A DNA stretch of 18,806 nt from JBFMGD01 sp040751775. GTDB taxonomy: Bacteria; Bacillota; Dethiobacteria; DTU022. The notes beneath the pieces are model-generated. The model had not been told where the DNA came from, did no database searches, and worked only from the letters and a program-made list of their open reading frames with translations. Made by a program: the position numbers and the translations under genes. Location: the NCBI GenBank assembly GCA_040751775.1, contig JBFMGD010000049.1:1-18806 (forward strand), in the 5' to 3' direction. Below, in pieces: positions 7,531 to 13,674 of this stretch (position 1 is the stretch's first letter; each line of letters opens with the position of its first letter).

Positions 7531-9147
7531 TTAAATCTCCGTTTTCAGCTGCTGGAGCACGGCCTTGGCCTTGTTCAGCTCGGGCAGCTTGCGGCAGAGC
7601 AGGCCGTATTCAAGGCTGTCTACCAGGGCCTGCCAGCTGGCTTCTATGATATTCGGTGAAACACCGACCGTTCCCCATGATTTCCGGTCGTCCAGCGATT
7701 CAATCAACACCCGGACCTGGGATCCGGTGCCGTCGTTGCCGTCCAAAACCCGGACCTTGTAATCCATCAGCTTAATTTTCTTCAGCGCCGGGTAGAAGCC
7801 TTCGAGCGCCTTGCGCAAGGCGTTGTCGAGGGCGTTTACCGGGCCGTTGCCTTCCGCGGCGGTATGCACCTGCTTTTCGCCGACCCGCACCTTAATTGTC
7901 GCCTCGGAATAAAGCTGCCCGCCGGCCCTTTTCTCCACGATCAGGCGGAAACCTTCCAGTTTAAACAAGGGCTGGTAGGCCTGCATCGCTTTCAGGATCA
8001 GCAGTTCGAAAGAACCTTCCGCCCCCTCAAACTGGTATCCCTGGTGCTCCATCTCCTTGAGGCGCTGCAGGACCAGCCGCGTCTCCGGGTATTCCTTGAG
8101 CAGGGTGATATTGTTCTCCCGCGCTTTGAGATAAATATTACTGCGCCCGGAGAGCTCGGAAACGAGGATGCGGCGCCGGTTGCCCACCAGCTGCGGGTCG
8201 ATATGTTCATAGGTTTCGGGATTTTTGCTGACGGCATCCACGTGAATACCGCCCTTGTGGGTAAAAGCGTTGAACCCGACATAGGGCTGCTGCTCCATGG
8301 GCACCATGTTGGCCAGTTCAGCCACGAAGCGGGAGAGCTTGGTCAGCACCTTGAGCTGGTCCGGCGAAACCACCGGCAGCTTCAGCTTCAGCTGCAGGGT
8401 GGGGATGATCGTGCAGAGGTTGGCATTGCCGCACCGCTCGCCGTAGCCGTTGATCGTACCGTGAATATGGGTAATCCCCTGGCGCACCGCGAGCAGGGTA
8501 TTCGCCACGGCCATCCCCGCGTCGTCATGCGCGTGGATGCCCAGCTGCACCTTGACTGAGCTTTGCACAACGGGCAAAATTTCGGTAAGCTCCCACGGCA
8601 TCAACCCGCCGTTGGTGTCGCAGAGCACCACTACGTCGGCGCCGCTTTCCGCGGCGGCCCGGATGGTGGCCAGGGCATAAGCCGGATTGCTTTTATAACC
8701 GTCGAAAAAGTGCTCCGCGTCATAGATTACTTCCCGGCCGAGAGATTTTAAGTAAGCCACGGTATCGCGGATCATGGCCAGGTTCTCGGCCGGCGTTGTA
8801 GCCAGGGCGCTCTCGACGTGAAAATCCCAGCTCTTGCCGAAAACGGTTACGACCGCGGTGCCCGCCTCCACCAGGGCTCGGATATTCTGATCCTCCCGGA
8901 CGGCGGTATCGGGCCGGCGCGTGCTCCCGAAAGCACAAAGGCGCGCTTTCTTGAACTCGATCTGCCGGGCCTTCTCGAAAAATTCCAAATCTTTGGGGTT
9001 GGAGCCCGGCCAGCCGCCTTCAATATAAGTAACTCCCAGATCGTCCAGTTTTTCGGCAATTTTTAACTTATCACTCACAGCCAGGGATATTCCTTCCCGC
9101 TGTGACCCGTCTCGCAGTGTAGTATCGTAGATCGCCGGCTGCGGCAT
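7531..9147 (-). CDS. cimA: (R)-citramalate synthase
   Basis: Condenses pyruvate with acetyl-CoA to citramalate, the first step of the threonine-independent route to 2-oxobutyrate and isoleucine. With the start used here the protein has 538 residues. The HMGL-like barrel begins with DTTLRDGSQ (8-16, catalytic Arg12, metal-binding Asp13), and the metal-binding HAH is His205/His207 followed by DDAG. NGYGERCGNANL (233-244) is the family signature. The last 130 or so residues form the LeuA-type allosteric domain. The overall form matches the long CimA group rather than 2-isopropylmalate synthase. I chose the ATG at 9147 because TATAGGAGG lies six bases upstream; a TTG-type start at 9177 lacks a ribosome-binding site. 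It has its own strong promoter and no other leucine or isoleucine genes nearby. Confidence 0.93.
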   Translation of the reverse strand: MPQPAIYDTTLRDGSQREGISLAVSDKLKIAEKLDDLGVTYIEGGWPGSNPKDLEFFEKARQIEFKKARLCAFGSTRRPDTAVREDQNIRALVEAGTAVVTVFGKSWDFHVESALATTPAENLAMIRDTVAYLKSLGREVIYDAEHFFDGYKSNPAYALATIRAAAESGADVVVLCDTNGGLMPWELTEILPVVQSSVKVQLGIHAHDDAGMAVANTLLAVRQGITHIHGTINGYGERCGNANLCTIIPTLQLKLKLPVVSPDQLKVLTKLSRFVAELANMVPMEQQPYVGFNAFTHKGGIHVDAVSKNPETYEHIDPQLVGNRRRILVSELSGRSNIYLKARENNITLLKEYPETRLVLQRLKEMEHQGYQFEGAEGSFELLILKAMQAYQPLFKLEGFRLIVEKRAGGQLYSEATIKVRVGEKQVHTAAEGNGPVNALDNALRKALEGFYPALKKIKLMDYKVRVLDGNDGTGSQVRVLIESLDDRKSWGTVGVSPNIIEASWQALVDSLEYGLLCRKLPELNKAKAVLQQLKTEI

Positions 9148-9192
9148 ATCCTGCCTCCTATAATTTGGTTGTATCATGTAAAAATTAAATGT

Positions 9193-9222
9193 ATTATACT
9201 ATACCCGCCGCGGGTGTGTCTA
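9193..9222 (-). promoter_or_regulatory. cimA promoter with inverted repeat in its spacer
   Basis: On the minus strand TAGACA (9222-9217) and a perfect TATAAT (9198-9193) are 18 bases apart, giving an RNA start near 9186 and a leader of about 40 bases. The spacer contains the perfect inverted repeat ACCCG-CCG-CGGGT (9203-9215), which is well placed for a repressor that would block RNA polymerase. The leader is too short for a T-box or other large riboswitch. Confidence 0.7.
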
Positions 9223-9239
9223 CGGCGCGGCCCCAGTGG

Positions 9240-9264
9240 CCTGTCACGCCGTCCCCGTGACAGG
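9240..9264. promoter_or_regulatory. inverted repeat between divergent promoters
   Basis: Perfect nine-base arms CCTGTCACG and CGTGACAGG separated by seven bases. No U-run follows on either strand, so it is not a plain terminator. It lies 18 bases beyond the -35 box of cimA and 14 bases before the -35 box of the transporter operon. That position suits an operator shared by both genes. Confidence 0.55.
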
Positions 9265-9277
9265 CTTTAAATAATTC

Positions 9278-9306
9278 TTGACTAATCCGAAGAGAGCGGT
9301 TTAAAA
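9278..9306 (+). promoter_or_regulatory. promoter of the ECF transporter operon
   Basis: TTGACT (9278-9283) and TTAAAA (9301-9306) are exactly 17 bases apart. Transcription would begin near 9312-9314, leaving a leader of about 190 bases before the S-component start codon. Confidence 0.65.
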
Positions 9307-9313
9307 TGGATGT

Positions 9314-9472
9314 GCCGGCAGGCAGCCTGTGATAAGGCGCTTTACCGGTAAGCAAGGCCAGTAAATCGAGTTGCCGTTTTTTTTGACTCTGCTTGGAGCT
9401 TAAATGACCGGGACAGAGGAACATAGCCGGGTTTTTTTAACGGTACCTTCCTGTCGCGGGAGGTATTTTTTT
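9314..9472 (+). ncRNA. structured 5' leader of the ECF operon, possible riboswitch of unrecognised class
   Basis: By hand folding, CGGCA (9316-9320) pairs with TGCCG (9372-9376) and GGC (9321-9323) with GCC (9357-9359). They enclose two hairpins: GCCT/AGGC with a GTGATA loop (9325-9338), and a GCTTA/TAAGC-type stem with a CCGG loop (9339-9353). Eight Ts follow at 9377-9384. Further on, CTCTG (near 9387) can pair with CAGAG (near 9414), a second T-run lies at 9432-9438, and a clear terminator occupies 9444-9472. GCCGG at 9426-9430 could pair with CCGGC at 9315-9319 and so compete with the first stem. I find no match to the conserved cores of the TPP, cobalamin, FMN, THF, preQ1, SAM, lysine or T-box classes as I know them. 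The fold is not calculated. Confidence 0.45.
9444..9472 (+). terminator. intrinsic terminator upstream of the S-component gene (attenuator)
   Basis: Eight-base-pair stem TACCTTCC (9444-9451) and GGGAGGTA (9458-9465, one G-T pair) with a six-base loop, followed directly by seven Ts. It ends only 18 bases before the AGGAGG ribosome-binding site, so the operon can be expressed only by read-through or anti-termination. Confidence 0.8.
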
Positions 9473-9503
9473 ATTCAGTATCAGATCAAAAGGAGGTTGA
9501 AAA

Positions 9504-10052
9504 TTGAACTTATCAGTACGTAAAATTGTCATTTCGGGAATCCTGGGCGCGGTATCGATTCTTTTGGGTGTAACCAGGCTGGGCTTCATCCCTGTGCCGA
9601 CACCGGCGGGGCACGCTACGATCATGCATATCCCGGCAATCCTGGGAGGAATTTTGGAAGGGCCGGTTGTCGGCTTGATCACCGGGGCTATTTTCGGACT
9701 ATTCAGTTTCCTGCAGCCCGGCGCCCCCTTCTTTACCGACCCGCTGGTTTCTGTTTTGCCGCGGCTTTTTATCGGCATCACGGCCTATTTAACCTACGCG
9801 GCAACTAAAAAGATCAACACCATCCTGGCCTGTGTGCTGGCCGGCATCGTCGGTACGGCAACCAACACGATCCTGGTCCTTGGTATGGCCACCGTCAGGA
9901 ATTATCTTACTCCTGAGCTCTCCATCTCCATCGCGATCATGCACGGCATACCGGAAGCGGTAGTCGCCGCGATTCTTACGGTGATTCTGGTCAAGGGGAT
10001 TCAAAGGATCAGAAAGCCCGAAATATCAGGTGGCGAAGGCTTCAATTTATAG
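9504..10052 (+). CDS. ECF transporter S component (substrate-binding membrane protein), substrate unknown
   Basis: A 182-residue hydrophobic protein with about five or six membrane segments, of the size and style of ECF S components in the broad HmpT/PanT/FolT-like family. The HIPAILGGILEGPVVG segment (about 42-57), followed by GAIFGLFSF, is characteristic. Such proteins bind a vitamin, vitamin precursor or similar small molecule outside the cell and topple in the membrane when the energizing module works. The start is TTG at 9504, six bases after AGGAGGT. It is the first gene of an operon with a complete energizing module, so it may be a dedicated partner, although shared modules also occur. 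Nothing in the sequence or neighbours fixes the substrate. Confidence 0.8.
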   Translation: MNLSVRKIVISGILGAVSILLGVTRLGFIPVPTPAGHATIMHIPAILGGILEGPVVGLITGAIFGLFSFLQPGAPFFTDPLVSVLPRLFIGITAYLTYAATKKINTILACVLAGIVGTATNTILVLGMATVRNYLTPELSISIAIMHGIPEAVVAAILTVILVKGIQRIRKPEISGGEGFNL

Positions 10053-10064
10053 TTGATCATCAGG

Positions 10065-10104
10065 AAGGGGATTCAAGCCGGTTGCCGGGAGGATCCCCTT
10101 TTTT
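10065..10104 (+). terminator. intrinsic terminator between the S component and ecfA1
   Basis: AAGGGGAT (10065-10072) pairs perfectly with ATCCCCTT (10093-10100), followed by four more Ts to give a six-T run. An inner CCGG-TTG-CCGG stem may stabilise the loop. It starts 13 bases after the S-component stop codon and ends 15 bases before the ecfA1 ATG. Partial termination would give more S-component mRNA than module mRNA. Confidence 0.75.
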
Positions 10105-10118
10105 ACGAGGGTAACCAC

Positions 10119-10958
10119 ATGGCCCAATTAATTGCAGTAAAAGATCTATCTTATTATTACGGAGCCGGGGCTAAGGGCGCGGTGAGGGCTTTGAAAAAGG
10201 TAAACCTCGCAATCCGCAAAGGGGAACTGGTGGCCGTAATCGGACAGAACGGCTCCGGGAAATCGACTCTGGCCAAGCATCTGAACGGGCTGCTGCAGCC
10301 GACCAAGGGGGACGTGCTGGTAGGCGGGCTTTCGGTGAAAGATAAAGCCCGCATCGGTGAAATCCGGAAAAAAGTGGGCATGGTCTTTCAAAACCCGGAT
10401 AATCAGCTGGTCAGTACCGTGGTCGAGGAAGATGTAGCTTTCGGGCCGGAAAATTTGGGCATGCCGCCGGCGGAAATTAGAAAGCGGGTCGAATGGGCCC
10501 TGGAAACCCTGCACATGCTTGACTTTCGTAAAGCTTCTCCCAACCAGCTCTCCGGCGGTCAAAAGCAGCGCGTGGCCATCGCCGGGGTTTTGGCGATGAA
10601 GCCGGAGTGCATTGTCCTGGACGAACCGACCGCCCTGCTGGACCCGCTGGGCAGGCGGGAAGTCTTGGAGAGCATCAAAAAGCTGAACCGGGAAGAAGGC
10701 ATTACCATAGTCTATATTACTCATTTCATGAACGAAGCAATCGCCTTTGACCGCATTGTGGTCATGGATGACGGCCAGGTCAATATGGACGGGCCGCCCA
10801 GAGAAATTTTTAAACAGGCGGCACAGCTCAAACTATTGGGGTTGGATTTGCCGGTACCCTTGCAGTTTGCGCTGCGGCTAAACGAGGCCGGTTACACTGT
10901 ACCCGCGGATACGATCAATGTTGAGGAGCTCGTGCAAAGTATATGCCGATTAATCTAG
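10119..10958 (+). CDS. ecfA1: ECF transporter ATPase EcfA1
   Basis: Cytoplasmic ATP-binding subunit that powers the ECF transporter, 279 residues with the start chosen here. All ABC motifs are canonical: Walker A GQNGSGKST (42-50), Q-loop Gln91 in FQNPDNQ, signature LSGGQKQR (144-151), Walker B with Asp168 and catalytic Glu169 (IVLDEPTALLDP), and switch His202 (ITHFMNEA). The ATG at 10119 has GAGGG upstream and gives the usual length. An in-frame TTG at 10053 would add 22 residues read through the terminator hairpin and is unlikely. The gene overlaps ecfA2 by 16 bases. With EcfA2 it should form a heterodimer in which this subunit supplies the intact catalytic Walker site. Confidence 0.93.
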   Translation: MAQLIAVKDLSYYYGAGAKGAVRALKKVNLAIRKGELVAVIGQNGSGKSTLAKHLNGLLQPTKGDVLVGGLSVKDKARIGEIRKKVGMVFQNPDNQLVSTVVEEDVAFGPENLGMPPAEIRKRVEWALETLHMLDFRKASPNQLSGGQKQRVAIAGVLAMKPECIVLDEPTALLDPLGRREVLESIKKLNREEGITIVYITHFMNEAIAFDRIVVMDDGQVNMDGPPREIFKQAAQLKLLGLDLPVPLQFALRLNEAGYTVPADTINVEELVQSICRLI

Positions 10959-11818
10959 CCGGGGTTTCATACACCTACCAGGCCGGAACGCCTTTTGAGA
11001 AAGAGGTTCTCTTCGACATCTCCCTGAATATAGCTGACGGTGAATTCTTAGGGATCATCGGTCCCACGCAGGCCGGCAAAACAACGCTGGCCCAGCATTG
11101 CAACGCCCTGCTGATCCCCAAAAAGGGTAAAGTGCTGGTCGACGGCTTGAATACGGCCGATAAAAAGACCGACCTGGTCAAGGTGCGGCAAAAGGTCGGT
11201 TATGTCTTTCAAAATCCCGAGCACCAGTTGTTCAAAACAACGGTCGGCGAAGATATCGCCTTCGGTCCGGCCAACCAGAAATGTTCCAAAACAGAGATTG
11301 AGCGGAGAATCAGAGAGGCGATGGAGCTGGTCGGCCTGGATTATTACCAGTTTTTCTGCCGTGACGTTTTCGCTTTAAGCGGCGGGCAGAAAAGAAGAGC
11401 GGCTATTGCCGGCGTGCTGGCCTGCCGCCCGAAAGTGCTGGTGCTGGATGATGTTACCGCGGGGCTTGATCCGCGGGGGCGGGAAACTATCCTGGCGGTG
11501 ATCAGAAATTTACACCGCGAAAAGAAGATCACGATTATCTTTATCTCGAGCAGTATGGATGAAGTGGCCCGCTTAGCTGAGCGGGTGGTGGTGTTGCACC
11601 GGGGCCGCATTGTCCTGGAAGGCGGAGTGAGAACCGTATTCGCCCAGGTTGACCGGCTCAAAGCGATCGGCCTGGAACCGCCGCAGATCACCGAGATCAT
11701 GCTTCACCTGAATCAAAAAGGCATTGCCGTGCCTTTAGACGCCCTAAACCTGGACGAGGCGCTGGAAGCGGTTATTGCAGCCCTGAAGCGGGCGGGAGCA
11801 GGTGCGCCATGGAGTTGA
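10943..11818 (+). CDS. ecfA2: ECF transporter ATPase EcfA2 with degenerate catalytic residues
   Basis: Second ABC ATPase of the ECF module, 291 residues. Walker A is GPTQAGKTT (40-48), Gln90 forms the Q-loop, LSGGQKRR is at 145-152, and the D-loop is GLDP. Two residues depart from the rule. The Walker B tail reads LVLDDVTAGLDP, with Asp170 where the catalytic Glu should be and Val for the following Pro. The switch region reads FISSSMDE, with Ser203 in place of the His. The signature motif is intact, so this subunit can still complete the ATP site built on EcfA1, while its own site probably hydrolyses poorly or not at all. The codons involved (GAT-GAT-GTT and TCG-AGC-AGT) are clear. The gene overlaps both neighbours, which indicates translational coupling. 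Confidence 0.92.
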   Translation: MPINLAGVSYTYQAGTPFEKEVLFDISLNIADGEFLGIIGPTQAGKTTLAQHCNALLIPKKGKVLVDGLNTADKKTDLVKVRQKVGYVFQNPEHQLFKTTVGEDIAFGPANQKCSKTEIERRIREAMELVGLDYYQFFCRDVFALSGGQKRRAAIAGVLACRPKVLVLDDVTAGLDPRGRETILAVIRNLHREKKITIIFISSSMDEVARLAERVVVLHRGRIVLEGGVRTVFAQVDRLKAIGLEPPQITEIMLHLNQKGIAVPLDALNLDEALEAVIAALKRAGAGAPWS

Positions 11819-12636
11819 CCAGAAACATTACCCTCGGTATTTACCTGCCGGGTGACACCGTGATCCACCGTCTGGACCCGCGCACCAAGATTATCGCGGG
11901 CGCAATCCTGCTGTGCCTGCTTTTCTTGATCAAAACTTACACCGCCTACGCCGTATTCGCCGCTTTCACCCTGGCGCTGATCTTGACCACTCGCATCCCC
12001 CTCAAGTTTACTTTAAACGGATTGAAGCCGATGTTGCCGGTGCTGGCGATTATGTGGCTGTTTCAGCTGTTCCTGCAAAAACCGCCCGGCGCGAATGTTA
12101 TTTTTTCTTTCCGCTTCCTGGAGGCTACCGATGCCGGGCTGCACATGGGTACCTTGATGGCAATCCGGGTAATACTGCTGCTGCTGATCACCACGACCCT
12201 CACCCTGACCACATCCATGGTTGCCCTGACCGACGGCATGGAAGCGCTGCTGAGGCCGTTTCGCAAAATCGGTGTTCCTTCCCAGGAACTGGCGATGACG
12301 ATGGTGATCGCCCTGCGGTTTGTACCCACCCTGGCTGAAGAGATGGAGAAGATTATTAAAGCCCAATCAGCCAGGGGTGTCGCCTTTGACCGGGGCAACT
12401 TTATCCTGCGGACAGCGAAGGTATTCCCCGTATTCCTGCCCCTGTTCATCAACGCCTTCAAGCGGGCGGAAGAGTTAATCGTGGCGATGGAGGCCAGAAG
12501 CTACACCGGCGGCGCCGGGCGCACGAAGATGAACGGGCTGCGCATGAACCGCCTGGACGCGGCTGCGTTCGCGGCGCTGCTGCTCTTCTCAGCGGTAATG
12601 CTGATCCTGATCTTGAGCGTGCTCCCCTCGTTGTAA
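11809..12636 (+). CDS. ecfT: ECF transporter transmembrane coupling protein EcfT
   Basis: Membrane subunit that links the S component to the two ATPases, 275 residues. Hydrophobic segments lie at about 28-42, 45-60, 75-90, 113-137 and 250-271, with a long cytoplasmic helical region between the last two. The two coupling motifs that dock in the ATPase grooves are visible: QSARG at 186-190 (Arg189) and MEARS at 227-231 (Arg230). The second has Ser where Gly is common. The RLDPRTK motif near the N-terminus (21-27) is typical of the family. It overlaps ecfA2 by ten bases and ends 21 bases from the convergent dehydrogenase gene, with no terminator visible between them. Confidence 0.92.
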   Translation: MELTRNITLGIYLPGDTVIHRLDPRTKIIAGAILLCLLFLIKTYTAYAVFAAFTLALILTTRIPLKFTLNGLKPMLPVLAIMWLFQLFLQKPPGANVIFSFRFLEATDAGLHMGTLMAIRVILLLLITTTLTLTTSMVALTDGMEALLRPFRKIGVPSQELAMTMVIALRFVPTLAEEMEKIIKAQSARGVAFDRGNFILRTAKVFPVFLPLFINAFKRAEELIVAMEARSYTGGAGRTKMNGLRMNRLDAAAFAALLLFSAVMLILILSVLPSL

Positions 12637-12657
12637 AGCCGGCTGCGCCCCCTGGCG

Positions 12658-13527
12658 CTACCTCTCATACTCGTAGAAGCCCTTGCCGCTCTTTCTGCCC
12701 CATTCGCCGCGCGCATACCTGGCCACAATCGCCGGCGAAGGTTTATCCGCCGGATCCATCGTCTCCCGGTAGCGCTCCATACGCACACGGTAGGCCAGGT
12801 CGATACCGGTTAGATCCATCAGCCGGAACGGACCCATGGGATGCCCTAAAGCGCTGACCACGGAGTTGTCGATATCTTCCACCGAAGCCACCTCGGTATC
12901 CAGCAAAAAAAAGGCTTCTTGCATCAGCGCCCTGAAGATACGGTTGACCAGGAACCCGTATACTTCTTTATGCAGCAGCACCGGCTCTTTCTTCAATCGG
13001 CGGGCGAGCTCCATGGTCACGGCAGCGGTCTCCTCCAATGTATGGGGCCCCTTGACCACTTCGACGCATTTCATCACCAGGGCGGGATTGAAAAAGTGCA
13101 TATTGCAGACCCGCCCGGGACGGGCGGTGACATCGGCGATCCGGGAACTGACAATATACGAACTGGTTGTGGTGAGAACAGCATGCGCGGAGCATACCTG
13201 GTCCAGCTTTTTAAAGAGCTCTCTTTTCACAGCCAGTGTTTCCACGGCCGCTTCGATCACAAAGTCGGCTTCTTGCGCCGCCTCCTCGAGGTTGGTGGTA
13301 AAGCTCAAGTTTGCCCGGGCCAATTCGGCCTGCTCCCCGGTCAGCTTTCCCTTGGCCACCCGCTCGGGGAGATATTTTTGTACGAATTGGCGCACCTTTT
13401 CCAGTCGTGTTTCACTTCTACTCATACAGATCGTCTGATATCCCGCAAGGGCGCACAGCACGGCAATCTGGTGGCCCATGGTGCCTGCGCCGATCACAGA
13501 GATGTTCTTGATGTCGTCAACCTTCAT
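12658..13527 (-). CDS. 3-hydroxyacyl-CoA (3-hydroxybutyryl-CoA) dehydrogenase
   Basis: Interconverts 3-hydroxyacyl-CoA and 3-oxoacyl-CoA, 289 residues. The Rossmann motif is VIGAGTMG (11-18). Catalytic positions are Ser122/123, His144 (MHFFNP), Glu156 and Asn195 (FLVNRIF); the C-terminal domain holds GHPMGPF and ends GRKSGKGFYEYE. At the end of the second strand, where NAD enzymes have an Asp that binds the ribose, this protein has CMSRSE (Ser36, Arg37), a change that usually favours NADPH. The ATG at 13527 has AAGGAG twelve bases upstream; a TTG at 13563 would start inside a repeat and is rejected. Downstream of thiolase in the same direction, it probably acts with it in butyrate-type or acyl-CoA metabolism. 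The neighbours crotonase and acyl-CoA dehydrogenase are absent here. Confidence 0.92.
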   Translation of the reverse strand: MKVDDIKNISVIGAGTMGHQIAVLCALAGYQTICMSRSETRLEKVRQFVQKYLPERVAKGKLTGEQAELARANLSFTTNLEEAAQEADFVIEAAVETLAVKRELFKKLDQVCSAHAVLTTTSSYIVSSRIADVTARPGRVCNMHFFNPALVMKCVEVVKGPHTLEETAAVTMELARRLKKEPVLLHKEVYGFLVNRIFRALMQEAFFLLDTEVASVEDIDNSVVSALGHPMGPFRLMDLTGIDLAYRVRMERYRETMDPADKPSPAIVARYARGEWGRKSGKGFYEYER

Positions 13528-13556
13528 TACAGGGCAGTTCTCCTTTTCCCCGACAC

Positions 13557-13583
13557 GGGACAAGGGGACAGGTCCCTCGTCCC
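13557..13583. repeat. GGGAC...GTCCC hairpin repeat, copy C
   Basis: Nested GGGAC/GTCCC arms (outer 13557-13561 with 13579-13583, inner 13565-13569 with 13572-13576). It lies just upstream of the dehydrogenase ribosome-binding site and belongs to the same family as the copies at 6358, 7505 and 13638. Confidence 0.65.
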
Positions 13584-13637
13584 ATATTAATACTTTCTCT
13601 CAATAGTTCTCATACATGCCTTGTCAAACTAGCGCCT

Positions 13638-13664
13638 GGGACAAGGGACCTGTCCCCTTGTCCC
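13638..13664. repeat. GGGACAAGGG...CCCTTGTCCC hairpin repeat, copy D
   Basis: The best copy of the family: ten-base perfect arms (13638-13647 and 13655-13664) with a seven-base loop. It lies ten bases beyond the thiolase stop codon, in the 147-base spacer before the dehydrogenase. With copy C, two hairpins stand between the two genes. Confidence 0.75.
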
Positions 13665-13674
13665 GTGATCCAGC

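Noticed and set aside
7864..8559. Long plus-strand frame of 231 codons
   Set aside because: It lies wholly antisense to the well-supported cimA, has no ribosome-binding site and reads like a reverse-complement shadow of a G+C-rich gene.
9148..9192. T-box or leucine/isoleucine leader before cimA
   Set aside because: The leader from the strong promoter is only about 40 bases, and no T-box core or leader peptide is present.
10053..10118. Upstream TTG start for ecfA1
   Set aside because: It would translate the terminator hairpin, lacks a ribosome-binding site and makes the protein longer than usual; the ATG at 10119 fits better.
12919..13590. Plus-strand frame of 223 codons over the dehydrogenase
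   Set aside because: It is antisense to a gene with all catalytic residues in place and has no recognisable domain.
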